Assembly: GCA_035048495.1 (NCBI GenBank)
Contig: CM068548.1
Location: forward strand, 15,055,464 to 15,119,463
Source of the DNA: Euptelea pleiosperma
Lineage: Eukaryota > Streptophyta > Magnoliopsida > Ranunculales > Eupteleaceae
Direction of reading: 5' to 3'
DNA length: 64,000 nucleotides
Below, one piece after another: positions 11,101-21,784 of this stretch. The notes beneath the pieces are model-generated. The model was not told where the DNA came from and searched no databases. It worked only from the letters and a program-made list of their open reading frames with translations. Within the stretch, counting starts at the first letter, position 1, and each line of letters opens with the position of its first letter. The position numbers and the translations under genes were made by a program.

Positions 11101-11238
11101 CAAGAAACATAGCATGCTCCTCATTTCCCTTTCAATCCACTCGACTTGGTCGCTCAAACCAAGTAATAAATTTGCTTCGTGAACGAGTAAGTCAGCAAGT
11201 TTCTCTACCACCACAGAAACAACAGCCTCAACAGCCAT
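8191..11238 (-). CDS. CC-NB-ARC-LRR (CNL) disease-resistance protein, RPM1/RPP13-like
   Basis: Intracellular immune receptor expected to sense pathogen effectors and act as an ADP/ATP switch. Visible domains: Rx-type coiled coil (1-130, EDVID-type motif DAEDVIETF at 72-80); NB-ARC with P-loop GMGGLGKTT (194-202), kinase-2 YIVVMDDIW (271-279), RNBS-B GSRVVLTTRN (297-306), GLPLA (369-373), RNBS-D CFLYLGLFPED (427-437) and IHD (496-498) in place of the usual MHD; LRRs from about 530 to 915. The start MAVEAVVSVVVEKLADLL aligns with all paralogues. The paralogues stop about where this protein reads EDIVL (928). Here the stop is replaced and the frame runs on for about 88 hydrophobic, non-homologous residues, so the true end may be a splice at ACTG|GTCAGT or a short extension. 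The sequence GFEEWKVENGFEEWRVEEG is a small tandem duplication within the LRR. The protein part to residue 928 looks intact. Confidence 0.9.
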   Translation of the reverse strand: MAVEAVVSVVVEKLADLLVHEANLLLGLSDQVEWIEREMRSMLCFLKDADEKQGGNARIKNWVADIRDVAYDAEDVIETFILLQAQQKRRGLVKRYAFIFNNLIARCKIAKQIQQIKQKISDISLRRLTYGIEDIGGVREEGSSSASERFRNWRRTSPHHEDAVDIVGLEKVANELEERLTEENPRRSVISIVGMGGLGKTTLAKKVFNSDAIKKQFDCHAWISVSQVYKIKELLQDIAKKVTGLERQDSHYMTEEDLEEKVSAFLQERSYIVVMDDIWEFDAWDRIKAIFPNNLKGSRVVLTTRNKEVAMYAGSVSPIHELQPLSDDDSWALFSKKVFAVKENNSVRNYVPPIQLEEVGKKIVKKCGGLPLAIVVLGGFLSRKSESISEWSKVLERLNWQLNQDQTQCSEILALSYYDLPPYLKPCFLYLGLFPEDSKISARRLIRLWISEGFVQQRGDQITEVTGEEYLEELIDRCMVQVVDRRPSQSVKKCRIHDLLRDVSISKAKEVKLFQIHPDASSTSTLTPTKVRRLAVHSAADRFSTEHSLHHVRSFFYSDWLDHGYLYGNFNNRGFFGMLRVLDIGYSIDFSYRKLPEAIGKLIYLRYLRLRNCEGKLFSSFAANLRNLQTLDLKWSTIECDRSVISEMHQLRHLYLDCKIRPLKLDPPRPMGDGSSYSLTRNLQILWGITIDEKSRVKDGWDKYTNLIKLMVVGDLESQEEALAGWIAKLDLLENLLLTSEKKVFENPIERLMIFSMNHINLYKLDLRGVRINKLPHPLEFPKYMTRLRFYWSELVEDPLPTLGMLLNLKFLEINRCSIEAREIVCHAGAFPQLQEMTLVYLNGLEEWKVENGFEEWRVEEGALPNLRELLLQGCRNLKMVPDGLWHVTSLQILTLSQMPNEFMARYQENVGEDWSKDEGAPAEDIVLVSFSSLFFYSGFIVCFSNFFMLLFFRTRTLFLKGVSYCVDCNTTLEHFFFTFFYLILKVENNLDKGSLKKKSRDQMVTSITIFGHLF

Positions 11239-11690
11239 AGATCCTCTATTTCTTCTTCTTCTTCTTCTGGTTCACAAGAGAAGATGAAGTAAAAGTGTAG
11301 AAGACAATTTCAGAGAAATGCATTGGGAAAAGACTACCCCACGTACGGCTAACCGGGCAAGAAATTGTAAGGTTATGGCCATTGACCACTGGATTCAAGA
11401 GATCCACGGTCCATGGGGCAACAACTGCAGGTAAAATAGTTGTTGCCTCGTGGACCGTAGATCCCTTGATTCCAATGGTCAATGGTCAATGGTCAACCAC
11501 ACATAGTTTTGTGACTTTGTCCGGTTATCGGTGGGGAGCACGAGTCTTCTTCGAAAAGGAAATAAATAGTACAGGAAAATGGTGTGTCAAATACACAAAC
11601 ATCACTCATGGGGAAAAAAAGGAAAGAGTGTTAGGGCATATATCTTTAGGAATGATACTTTTACATCGTGGTCCTAATGTAAAATAACTC
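11239..11690. promoter_or_regulatory. Upstream region of the 8191-11238 CNL gene, with long hairpin
   Basis: This is the presumed promoter and 5' UTR of the CNL. A TTCTTCTTC-rich stretch lies just upstream of the start codon, as in the paralogues. A 43-bp inverted repeat (left arm 11384-11426, right arm 11438-11480, 6 mismatches, 11-base loop) lies about 150 bp upstream of the ATG. I see no unambiguous TATA box. Confidence 0.4.
11384..11480. repeat. 97-bp hairpin (small foldback element or small-RNA precursor-like)
   Basis: The arms pair 37 of 43 positions around the loop GCAGGTAAAAT. Short CAATGGT repeats follow at 11474-11495. It could be a tiny MITE; it could equally fold as a transcript. 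No copy was noticed elsewhere in the window. Confidence 0.6.
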
Positions 11691-12040
11691 CGTTTAAAAG
11701 GTTTTAACGGCCGTTAAAATGTAATGCCGCAAGCCGTTAAAATCCGTTTTGACGTTTGGAAATTAACAGCCGTTTTTTTAGTTTTAACGGCCGTCTTTTT
11801 TTTTTAATTTGTGAAAAAAAATGGCCATTATTTCCGTCAAATTTCTGTTATTTTCTGCCTTTCTATTGTTTTTGAAATTTTGAAATTTCAGAGCCATTTT
11901 TTTCTGTTAAATACATTAAATTTTATTTTTTTTCATTTTTGCCTGTCCATTACAATTCGTTTTAACGCTTTTAAGGCAACGCCCCCAGTCCGTTATACCG
12001 TTAAAATGGCCTCTTTTAAACCTTGGTGCTGCTCATAGTT
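11690..12040. mobile_element. Degenerate hAT-like MITE (TTTAACGGCCGTTAAAA family)
   Basis: It has CCGTTTAAAAGGTTTTAACGG near 11690 and CCTCTTTTAAACCTTG near 12011, with AACGGCC and its complement repeated inside. It is related to the better-preserved copies at 41931-42286 and 27471-27867. Confidence 0.55.
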
Positions 12041-12191
12041 AGCAAATGGTGAGGTGGCAAAAATTGGATCATTGAAAATTTTGAGTTTAAAACAACGTGG
12101 GTAAAAAAAAATGAGTCAAAATAGCGGTCAAAAATACAAGAACGTCAAAATATGGATAAGTAAGGACTTGACCATTAGACATTAGTATCTG

Positions 12192-12589
12192 GGGTCGGAC
12201 TCCCTTGACAGATATTAAATGATAAGTAAAATGATAGGGACACAATATAAGCCAGGTGGCACACTGTTACAGGATTCTGACCGTACGGATGTTTGTTCTA
12301 TCCATGATGAACCTGCAAAAAAAAAAATCAGCCTGGGTAGTAATTTAGAAGGGTTGGATCTTTGTACCTCAAATGTTGCTCAAAATCCAACAGTTGAGAT
12401 CAGCCCATGACAATAAGTCCAATCCAAAGCCTATAAATCACTAATCAGGCTGAATTTTGGTTTGTAGGTCCACCATGGGATAGGACAAACATCCATACGG
12501 TCATAGTCCTGTAACAGTGTGCCACGTGGCTTATAATGTGTCACTGTCATTTTGTCTGTCATTTTATATCTGTCAACGTAGACCGACCC
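12192..12589. mobile_element. Palindromic MITE, full-length copy
   Basis: It starts GGGTCGGACTCCCTTGACAG and ends CCGACCC, and is roughly palindromic across its length, with CACAATATAAGCCAGGTGGC on one side and GCCACGTGGCTTATAATGTG on the other. The flanking 9-mers TAGTATCTG and TAATATTTT agree at 6 of 9 positions, a decayed target duplication. Confidence 0.65.
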
Positions 12590-13487
12590 TAATATTTTTT
12601 AGTTCAAAAGTAAGCACTAAAACAAATGCTTAGAGTAGGTAGTATAAGTACAATACGACCAAAACTAGATGATATTTTCCTTAAATCTAAGTAATATAAG
12701 TAACACTAATAATTTTTAAAAAAGTTTTCTCATTTATCAAGGTCTCCAAATGTTTAGGAATATGTGAATTTTTTAAAAAAAAAAATTTAGCATAAAAATT
12801 GATTACATATATTATTAATAAAAAATATTTTAAATTTTTGAAACAATAATAGTTTTATCCATAAGATTTTTTGAAAATTTTAAAATTACGGGGTTGGTTC
12901 GGATTATTGAATATTTTGTCTTCTTTTTTCGTGACGTTTTGAAAACACTGTGATTTGAAATGTGGTTTTTTTCAAGGGTCAGGCTCAAGGGACCCCCTTT
13001 TTTGACCCCCATCTTGGCAGACCCACTTAGAAGATGAATCAATGGCTAATTTTTGCTGGGGATGATAACCTCACCCTATAGATCAGCCCATTCTAAAATT
13101 TCTAACCCCATCAAATATGGTTTTCAAGTTCCACGGTAAAAATAGACAGCCCATAATTCTTCGGCTTCTAAATGATTTAAATTTTTGTGAGGATGATCTC
13201 CTCACCATAGAGATCATCCCCACCAAAATTCAGTCATTGATTCATCTTCTACGTGGGTACGTCAAGATGGGGGTAAAAAATGGGGGTCCCTTGAGCCCTA
13301 CCCTTTTTTCAATAGTTATCAAAATTCTCATAATACAAATCTCAAAGACAGTTACATGACTCAATAGACCAGCACACAAATTTTAAAGAGCATCCAATGA
13401 AGTGGACCTTAGAATCAGATGCTACATTATTGTAGAGGGGAAAACTAAAAATTTTCAAAAGGTTATGACCTAAAAGCGCCGTATTCC
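12480..13487. repeat. Segmental duplication, copy 2 (partner 3299-4295)
   Basis: The order matches 3299-4295: MITE right half, AT-rich stretch, nested 328-bp foldback MITE (12976-13303) with the same TTTTTTCAA flanks. Because the nested element and its flank are shared, the duplication came after that insertion. Confidence 0.8.
12976..13303. mobile_element. Foldback MITE, second copy carried by the duplication
   Basis: Same terminal inverted repeats as 3772-4115, with a small internal deletion around 13083. It is followed by the TTTTTTCAA target duplication. Confidence 0.75.
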
Positions 13488-14890
13488 CACGTAGAGGTAA
13501 TTTTGTAATTTGTATGTTTGGTTCTTATTAAAACTTTGCTGATTGCCACAATCTGAGCCAAGTGGCACACTTTAAGAGGACGCTCTTATAATATGGATGT
13601 TTGGCCAATTCCTAGATGACCCTACAAACCAAAAATCAGCCTGATTAGCCATCTCCAACTTTTGGATCCTTGTACCCAAATAATTAATGGTTAATAATGT
13701 TCAATTTCCCTCGTGACTGTTTTTAACATTTTTTTTTAAATTTTATTGCAAAAGTCAAATAAACACAAGGGTACGTGGACTTGTTTTAGGTGGGCAAAAC
13801 AAATTACATAGTATTTTAGGGCGGCAAAACAAACTAAAAAAATATTTTTGCAAAGCAAAAAACAAAAAAATTTAAGAGTTTTCAATGTTGAGGGTGGCCC
13901 CTTCTGGATCTGGTACCAAGGGATACTAATTTTTTTAAAAGGATATGACCTCTCAAAGCGCCATGCTTGGTTTGGTTTTATTTTTTTTTTGAAAAAACAG
14001 GGAATTTCCATACCACTATTAAAATGTGTGAAAGGTGGTTCATAGATGACAAAACTTTTGTTGGCACTCTTTCCGTGGAAGACAACTACAAGAGTGGGTA
14101 GATTAAATAAACATGACCGGACAGTAGATTAAATAAACAAATAAGTAACAAGTGGGTTATTAATATAAGCAACAAGTGGGTTGGTGCAGAAAAAAAAAAA
14201 TTAATTAACTTGGTGCATAATGTTTGGTTTTTAACTCTTCCCGTCAAGTTTTTAACATTTAACGCAAAAGTCTCGATCTTGTAAGCCAACGTCAGTCCTC
14301 TTAGCCCGCCACGTCTTTTTAATTACGAGACGATAAGGTGGTCCTAACTTAATTTATTTAACAATTTTTATACATTTATTAGTTTTAAAATAACAGAAAT
14401 ATAAAACCCCAAATTAACGTTAATATTATGAAAAAAGTTTAAACAAAAATAAACTTTAATATATTTATAAAAATAGATGCAAGTTTTTAAAGATTCAAAA
14501 AAAAAAAAACCTAAGCACCCGTTCAAAGGGTGTCTTGTTGTGCTGACCGAAATACCCATGACAGGAGCCCTTTAAAAGGGCGTCTGTCATGTTCAAATGC
14601 CCTTTTAAAGGTCTGCTGGGGTAGATGCCCTTTCAAAGAGAATTTGCATTTTTCATAAGAATAGAAATGTCGAAATAGGGCTGATATTTTGTGAGGTTGA
14701 TATCAATGTTGAGAAGAGTATCATCACTAAAACTCATCCCTTAACTCATCTGTACGTGTGACATTTTATGAGTCACAAAACCGTGAGCCAACCTATCCTT
14801 ATCCCTTTTCTGTAGTTTGATGAACTCACATATTCTTGGCTATCTTCTGTTATAGCCAAGGACGGGGATACTTTTGTTGTTTAATTTCTT
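13488..14890. other. AT-rich intergenic repeats, no gene
   Basis: It holds a MITE fragment (about 13550-13690), a stretch around 14380-14640 with GCCCTTTAAAAGGGCG palindromes related to the foldback at 31855-32640, and a stretch (14650-14830) repeated at about 46670-46830. No convincing coding sequence is present. Confidence 0.5.
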
Positions 14891-15159
14891 TATTGGTTTA
14901 TGGAAAATTAGGCAATGACCCGTGCCAACGGCACTCCCTGACATTTTGCCACGTGGTGCATAAATGGCTAATCTTTGAGGAGTAAAACTTCAGTAACAAT
15001 AGGTTCTGATCGAGCCGGTCACAAACCACAATACAAGTCACGTGGCAAATTATTTTGGGCTAAATTATTTTGGGCTGCTAACTCCTAATGGTTGCCTTTT
15101 TCTAGTGACAGGTTGATAGGGAAGAACTCTCACCTGTACTATCTAAAATAATAAAAAAT

Positions 15160-15424
15160 GGGTCGGGCTCCGTTGACAGATCTAAAATGACAGATATTTG
15201 TACAGGGACACAATATAAGCCACATGGCACACTCTTACAGGACTCTGACAGTGTGGATGTTTGTCCTATCCCATGGTGTACCTACAAACCAAAAATCAGC
15301 CTGATTAGTGATTTCTAAGGACAAACATCATACGGTCAGAGTCCTGTAAGAGTATGCCACATGGCTTATATTGTGTCCCTGTACAAATATCTGTCATTTT
15401 AGATCTGTCAATGGAGCCCGACCC
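15160..15424. mobile_element. Compact 265-bp palindromic MITE
   Basis: Almost perfectly palindromic: it begins GGGTCGGGCTCCGTTGACAG, with ACACAATATAAGCCACATGG inside, and ends with their complements (CTGTCAATGGAGCCCGACCC). The flanking 9-mers ATAAAAAAT (15151-15159) and ATAAAAAAA (15425-15433) match at 8 of 9 positions, fitting a MULE-type duplication. Confidence 0.75.
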
Positions 15425-15935
15425 ATAAAAAAAATAAGGTGTACTTGAACCTATCAAAGGGCAAAATAGGAAAACAAAAAAAGACAGCTCTTTTTAATAG
15501 TGGATTTGGGGGTACCGGGCCAAACTTTCAAAAAAGCACCTTCGATTAGCTTTATTGCACGTTGTTACGGCCCCTGTGGTATTTTTTCCGTTTTTTATCT
15601 ATATGTCCATTTAGGGTTGGGCCAAACATCCATACAATGAATGTCCTCTAAGAATGTGCCACATGGCTCCTATTATGGACGGCGGTGGTCAAAAAAGTTT
15701 GTCAAAGACAAAAAATAATAATAATAGTTGTTCAACTCCACCGATTTCATTCGCCAGGGTAAAAAAGAAAGACTCTTTTAGCATCTCCAACCCTACCTTA
15801 AAGTCTATATTTTAGGGTAACCTCAATTTTAAGATTTGCAATGATATTTTCTAAAAAGGTCTTCTCATTTTTCTTGTTTTCTATTAGTTTCATCCAATGT
15901 CTTTTCCTTCTTCTCATTTAATGTCACATATATCC

Positions 15936-16115
15936 CATGTCCTCATTTCCCTTTCAATCAACTCGACTTGGTCGCTCACACGAAGTAGTAAATTTGCTTC
16001 GTGAACGTGTAAATCAACAAGTTTCTCTACCACTACATAAACAACAACCTCATGACAGCCATAGATCCTCTCTTTTTTTCTTCTTCTCGCTCACAAGGGA
16101 AGCAAATGGATTGCA
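15936..16115 (-). pseudogene. CNL 5' end relic (leader plus first ~45 codons)
   Basis: The minus strand shows the CNL leader (GGGAAGCAAATGGATTGCAG), the start ATGGCTGT and a coiled-coil stretch. A 2-base insertion after the third codon and a stop codon soon after destroy the frame. Homology ends near 15936, about codon 45. Confidence 0.75.
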
Positions 16116-16638
16116 GCTTGAGAAAAAACTTTTATAAATGGGTAAATAATGAGATTCTTAAATATGAGAAAAGCGTTTATTGGTCTTTTTTTTCAATAAA
16201 CACCACGTGACAACTAACGATCATTGACATTATTGAATATACTAGCTAGTAAAGGATGTAGTAAATTAGGTGGCATTTAGAATAAAAAAAGTGAATTGCG
16301 ACAAAAGTTTTGCCTAGTGGGCCTAAATAAGCTAACAAAGAGAAAAATGAGGACCGTCCTAGAATTTTGCCTTCCCTAATCCCTCCAATAATAAGTTTTG
16401 TGGGTGTGTAATTGAATAATAAGCTGGGTTGGCACGCAGAAAAGTTTTCTTAGAAGATTAGTCAAAAATTACCTCTATATTCTCTTCATTTGTTTTTCTA
16501 AGGAAATTGATTGTTCTAGTCCAGGTTTAAAAGGGGCTGTTATAATGTACAACGGACTGGGGGCGTTACCATTTTTCCGTTATAACGGCCATTATAACAG
16601 ATTGTAACTCACAGGAGCAAAAATGGAAAAATGGGAAA

Positions 16639-16714
<76 letters not shown>

Positions 16715-17500
16715 AGCGCTAAAATTCAGCAGTGTATCATAATTCATGATACCGGCATATGCCACTACCACATTCCCATCATAATTCATGATTAATGCCC
16801 CATATCCTCCTCTTTTATCACGTAAATTAATACTTTTCTTATCCAAGTTCCTTTAAATATCCTTTCACATTTTCTTTAATTCTTTCCCTGTTTCAGTATT
16901 TTTTCTTTTTTGTAAGCAACTGTTTCAGTATTAACCCTAAGCAAATGCTTTACCCAATGGCAGCCTAAGGAAATGATTTACCCAAATTTTTTTTAAAAAG
17001 GTATTAAGGTTCGTGGGCTTTATGCTTTACCCAAACGCAGCTTATGCAAAGAAAAAAAATTCTTTACTTTTCTTATTCAACTTCCTTCAAATATTTCGTA
17101 CTTTTTATTTGATTATTTGACAGATTTAGTGCCAACCGATGTTAGGTTTTATAAAGCTGTGAACCCATGTGTCAGATAGGGATTGGCAAAACATCCATAC
17201 GATCAGATTCCTCTGAGAGTGCACCACGTGGTTGTGCTGTCAGCACCTTCGTTGACCCTCGGCTGTCAGCAAAGTTTTACTCCACCACTGATGGTATCAA
17301 AATGGGTTGTAATGTAACAAGGTATACCTGACACCAAGCACATTTTTGTTACTCACCGTTGCCATCTAGACCCACCGACGGCATGGATTTTAAGCCCATA
17401 CTCCTTGGTAGACGTTCATGTAAGAAATCAACTAGTTTGGTGATTTTTAGTCGTTTCCACGTGCGGAGGCTCTTGTGAACAAGGTGGGAGAGACACCTAC
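16116..17500. other. Intergenic region with GA microsatellite and MITE fragments
   Basis: It holds a hAT-like MITE fragment (16530-16630), a (GA)n tract at 16644-16712, a family-2 MITE fragment (17160-17290) and a family-3 MITE end (17320-17420, with TTGTTACTCACCGTTGCCAT). No gene is visible. Confidence 0.5.
16644..16712. repeat. (GA)n microsatellite, ~69 bp
   Basis: Uninterrupted GA dinucleotide repeat. Confidence 0.95.
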
Positions 17501-17509
17501 TATCAGCAT

Positions 17510-18271
17510 GTGTAATGACCCTAGCTAGATTGTGGAATCACGATAGTAAAGGTATATTTTTTGTTCATACTTTTTACAGTTCATTGGATGGGGGAAGATA
17601 GAGGAGTTTCCAGCACTAGAGTTTGGGGGTGTAAAGCTTTGTCCAAAGTGAGGTTCCTAGCATGGTGTGCGGTGTGAGGTAAACTTCATATGTGGACCTA
17701 TTGTGGAAAAGGGATAAGAGTTATGGCCACTGCCCTCTTTGTTTGAGAAATGGGGAGTCAATGGATCATTTGTTTTTACACTGTAGAATCGCTTGGGTTA
17801 TTTAGATAGGGTTATTTAGAATATTTGGGGTAGCTCCTAAGTGGATTAAAGAGTTATTATTTGTTTTGAGAGGGAAAGGGTACGGTTTGTGGACTTGGGA
17901 AGAGAATATGGGTGTTGACACCTCTAACGGTTATTTGAGCCGGGGTTTATGGATGGAGAGAAATAACATGGTATTTGAAAGTAAGAGTCTTAAAGTAAAG
18001 GGAGTGATTTTGAAGATTAAGGGATAGGTTTATTTTTTGGTTAAGTAAAGGAAGGAAAAGGCATCTCTTTTGAGGACATAATATTCAAATGGTTTGAACT
18101 GGCTCCTAGGTGGAGGAATTAGTTGGTGTAGTCGAATGGGACATTAATTTTCTGTTATTCTATTTGTTCTTATTGTTGCATGCTTGTATTTGTAATTCAT
18201 TATGACTTTTGGTAGGCTTCCTCATCCTCTAAAGGTCTTCATCTAATAAAGCATTATACTTATAAAAAAAA
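17510..18271 (+). mobile_element. LINE (L1-type) 3' end with ORF2 zinc-binding remnant
   Basis: The plus strand encodes fragments typical of the C-terminal zinc-binding part of plant LINE ORF2: CPLCLRNGESMDHLFLHCRI (about 17731-17790) has the expected Cys-x2-Cys...His-x4-His-Cys spacing. Stops and frame breaks follow. The element ends in an A-run (18263-18271) after TAATAAAGCATTATACTTAT, as expected for target-primed insertion. The reverse-transcriptase part is missing, so it is a 5'-truncated, dead copy. Confidence 0.75.
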
Positions 18272-19690
18272 TTTATTTTTAGCCGTTGCTTTTAGTACTC
18301 GAAAAACAAAAAATAATGGTTAGATCCAACGGCTAGAATCACACCTTAAAGGTAATTAAATCTCAAAGAACATCCAATCAAGTGGACCTTAGAGTCAGGA
18401 TGCTATATTATTGTAACAGGAGATGCTAAATTTTTTCAAAAGGATATGACCTGAAAGTGCCATGGTCCCACTTAACCATTGGTTGAATTCAAAAGGATGT
18501 GACCTGAAAGCGTCATGTTCTCACCCTTCTTGTAATTGTGTGTTTGGTTCTTATTAAAACTTTGCTGATTGCCACAATCTGAGCCAAGTGGCACACTTTC
18601 AGAGGACGCTCTTATAATATGGATGTTTGGCCAATCCCTTGATGGCCCTACAAACCAAAAATCAGCCTGATTAGCTTTTCTAACCTTTGGATTCTTGTAC
18701 CCAAATAATGGTTAATAATGCTCAAAATCTCAAGATAAAAATTAACCCATGCAAATGACTCCAATCCAAGTAAAACTTTGACGACAGTGGCCTGTCATCG
18801 AAGCCCGTGATTGCCAATGAGTTCTCGGCAAATACCCCAAATGTTTTTTGCCACGTACGCAAACATCCTTATGGTCAATGTCCTCTAAAAGTATGACCCA
18901 TGGCTCATATTGTGAATGGTCACGAGGGTTATCTTGGGATCAACATACCAAAAGTCAGCCTGATTAGTAATTTATATCCATTGGATTAGATTCATATTCA
19001 TGATTTATTTTTAACTGTGGATTATAAGAACGAATTGGGTTACTCAGATCCATAGGTTAGAAATCACTAATCAGGCTGATTTTTTGTATGTACAACCACC
19101 TAGGGATGGAACAAACATCCATACTCTAAGAGCTTGCCACTTGGCTCATATTGTGGTCCATCATAAACGTAGTTCTTTTTTAAGTTGTCAGCTAAAGCTA
19201 ACGTGAGATGAGTGAGAGACTTTTTTTTATTTTTTTGTATTGGAGACTACATTTAATGAGCACATCAAAAGACTAAAACCCATTCTAAATAAGTAACTCA
19301 AAAGAAAACAAGTGAACAAAGGGCATTTTTAAAACGAAAAATTTCTAAAACAAAAAAACACTTTAATCTATTTACAAAAACAAAAATAAAATTCTGACAT
19401 TGACAAAAAAAGTAACTAAACGGCGTTTCTCCCTGACAGAAATGAAAGGTGAAAAGATTGACTTTTCTCCCTGACAAAAAATATAAAAAAAAAAAGCTGA
19501 AAAGGCTGACAGATGCCCTTTAAAAGGGCGTTTGCCCATAGAGGAGTAAAACTTTTGTCTCGATACAAGCCACGTGGCACACTCTTATTGTATGAATGTT
19601 TGGCCAATCACTAGGTGGACCTACACACCAAAAAAGAAACATGATTAGTGGTTTATAAGCGTTGGATTGAAGTTATTTTCATGGGTTGAT
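18272..19690. repeat. Array of MITE fragments
   Basis: Several partial copies of the MULE-like MITE (about 18540-18730, 18870-19170, 19545-19650), recognised by GCCAAGTGGCACACTTT, ATGGATGTTTGGCCAATCCC and their complements. A stretch at 19320-19560 is related to the foldback element at 31855-32640. No gene is visible. Confidence 0.6.
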
Positions 19691-19924
19691 TATAACCTTA
19701 AGAATTTTAGCATAAGGAAGCCTTGGCTAAATTGTTCTCGACTATCAAGATCAAATAAATAAGGTGAAAAAGAAATGTTGAAGGGTTGTGGACACACTAA
19801 TATGGTTGAACGTCCTTTTAAGACTAGGGGTTCTGAAAAATAATCTATATAACAAAATAAGAAAGTTGTCTTATCTCTTATCTTAATTATCTTATCCGGT
19901 TTCAATAAAGAGTGACTGAGATCT

Positions 19925-20455
19925 TATCGTCCAAATGGATGGTGGATCCAGCTTCGCAAATTGTTATAGAGTCAAAGGAACCATCTCCCCTTGGTCTTGT
20001 GGATCCAGCTTCACAAATTGTCTTCCCAAACCCAACAAATACAAGCATCGGATCATAGTTGGTGCATCTTCGATGGTACACAACGGTCACCTTCTATTTT
20101 TGCGACTTTCAAATCTAGTGTTTGTAGGTTTGGAAATGAAAACAGATGTACCTGATAACATCTTAACCGCAAGTACGTACCTCAAATGAATTAATTTTCC
20201 AATTGCCTTGGTTAATTTAATTTCAGTGTATAATAGCTTACCAGAAATTTGGTATCCTAGATCGAGCACCCTAAGAATTCCAAAAAAGCCCCTATTATGA
20301 AAGATGCCATCAAGAGGTCTTTGATCCAAAATTTCATAATAAATTAAAGGACGTAGATGACGAACGGGATGCTCCAAAGAAAATGTATTCGCAGCAGAAT
20401 GGACAGCAAGTCGACGAACCTTGGTTGGGGTTGAACTAGATGTAGAAGAATTTTC
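19925..20455 (-). pseudogene. CNL relic: scrambled start of LRR region
   Basis: Minus-strand pieces match CNL LRR sequence (DGIFHNRGFFGILRVLDLGY, then AIGKLIHLRY). The LRR part is rearranged, with the GGTGGATCCAGCTTC segment present twice (about 19941 and 20000) and frame breaks between pieces. The 3' flank at 19715-19800 resembles that of the 8191-11238 gene. Confidence 0.75.
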
Positions 20456-20590
20456 ACCAGGACGTGGGTGCCCGTAGAGCGATCCCTCATTTTTTTTTTT
20501 CTCTTTTTTTTTCTTTTTTTTTTTTTTTCGGTAAGCAACTCATTTTCTTTTAAAAGACCAATTTATCCTTTCCTATAGCTTATTTTAACT
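20329..20590. repeat. Duplicate of the window's left end (partner 1-262)
   Basis: Near-identical to 1-262, including the T-rich tract. It then joins directly to sequence equal to 1131 onward, so about 870 bp present at 263-1130 are absent here. Confidence 0.85.
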
Positions 20591-20591
20591 G

Positions 20592-21412
20592 GTTGGTGAC
20601 TTGACTTATTGCAGTGTTATTCGAGCACATTTTCATCATGGGCTTGGAACCCATCTATGGGCCTAATCATGAAGCCGATGATGAAAAAGTGACCGAATCC
20701 AATGGCTAGAAATCACAAATGAGGCTGCTTTTAATGTACAAGTCCACCAAGGTGTGGGCCAAACATCCATGCTCCAGTGACCCTGAAATAAGGTGTCACG
20801 TGGCATTTTAAGGGGCTATTGTATCAAACTTTTGATACAGAACTCTGTATCATAGAACTCAGCCTCTGCAAAATTTGCTGATAATGTGCTTATATATCAG
20901 TATCCCAATGGCACAAGGACCCACCATGATAAATCTGAACCGTCCCTTCAGATAACAAATAAATAAACATTATTTCCATATCCAAAAAATACTAAAGAAA
21001 ATAAATATAATTAACCCACCATTAATTAATTCTCAAACATTATGAAAATGATTCACACTCTACAGCACGAAAAAGCATACATGGATCATGATCACTAGAC
21101 CATAAAGTTCCAGATTCAGAACAGCTTGAACCAATCACAAGCAAGTGAGCAACACAAGATAATCTACTCTAAAGCATTATCTAAAACACATGAAAATCCA
21201 CAAGTGCAGGCTTACATTGAATGGTGGGTTCCACACCAACTCCTTCAGCACGAGCAATCTCTCGTTTGCCTTCGTTGCTACCACAAATACAAGTTACTTG
21301 TCATCAATTAACCGACAATACGACACCAGTGCAAGATTTAAAATATCATTCCGTTTCATTGTCTTGGTAAGCTAACGGAATGAGACCTATCGACCAAGAC
21401 GAAATGAGACAG

Positions 21413-21447
<35 letters not shown>

Positions 21448-21784
21448 CTCGATACCTTACCAGAATGATACTTAGGGTTGTGTTGGACGGAGTATTATGC
21501 TTGAAACTCCTTTAAGACCAGAGGTTCTGAAAAACAATATATTACATCTATATAACAAAACAGGGAAGTTGTCTCCCCACTTATACCCCCTCTTATCTGT
21601 TTCAACAAAGAATGGGCGAGATCTTATCCCCCAAATGGACGGTGGATCTCAGCCACTCACACCTGATTTTGGCAAATGCTTTGACGGGAAGTGCCGAGGG
21701 CACAGGCCACCCACTAGTACCTTATAAAGAATGGAAAAACAAACAAAAAATGAAACTAGAATAAATGAAAAAGAGAAGAAAAAC
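20592..21784. repeat. Duplicated 3' flank of the broken CNL
   Basis: Matches 1131-2490. It contains an (AT)n tract at 21416-21442 and the exon-like block at 21216-21277, bounded on the minus strand by GTAG and GTAAGC. Confidence 0.8.
21216..21277 (-). other. Conserved 62-bp exon-like block (broken CNL unit)
   Basis: Same length and splice-like borders as the blocks at 1750-1811, 37288-37349 and 50710-50771. Joining the CNL end (...TACTT) to this block would keep an open frame through it in this unit. Confidence 0.4.

Noticed and set aside
16592..16846. Ser/Leu-rich frame over the GA tract
   Set aside because: Translation of a microsatellite.
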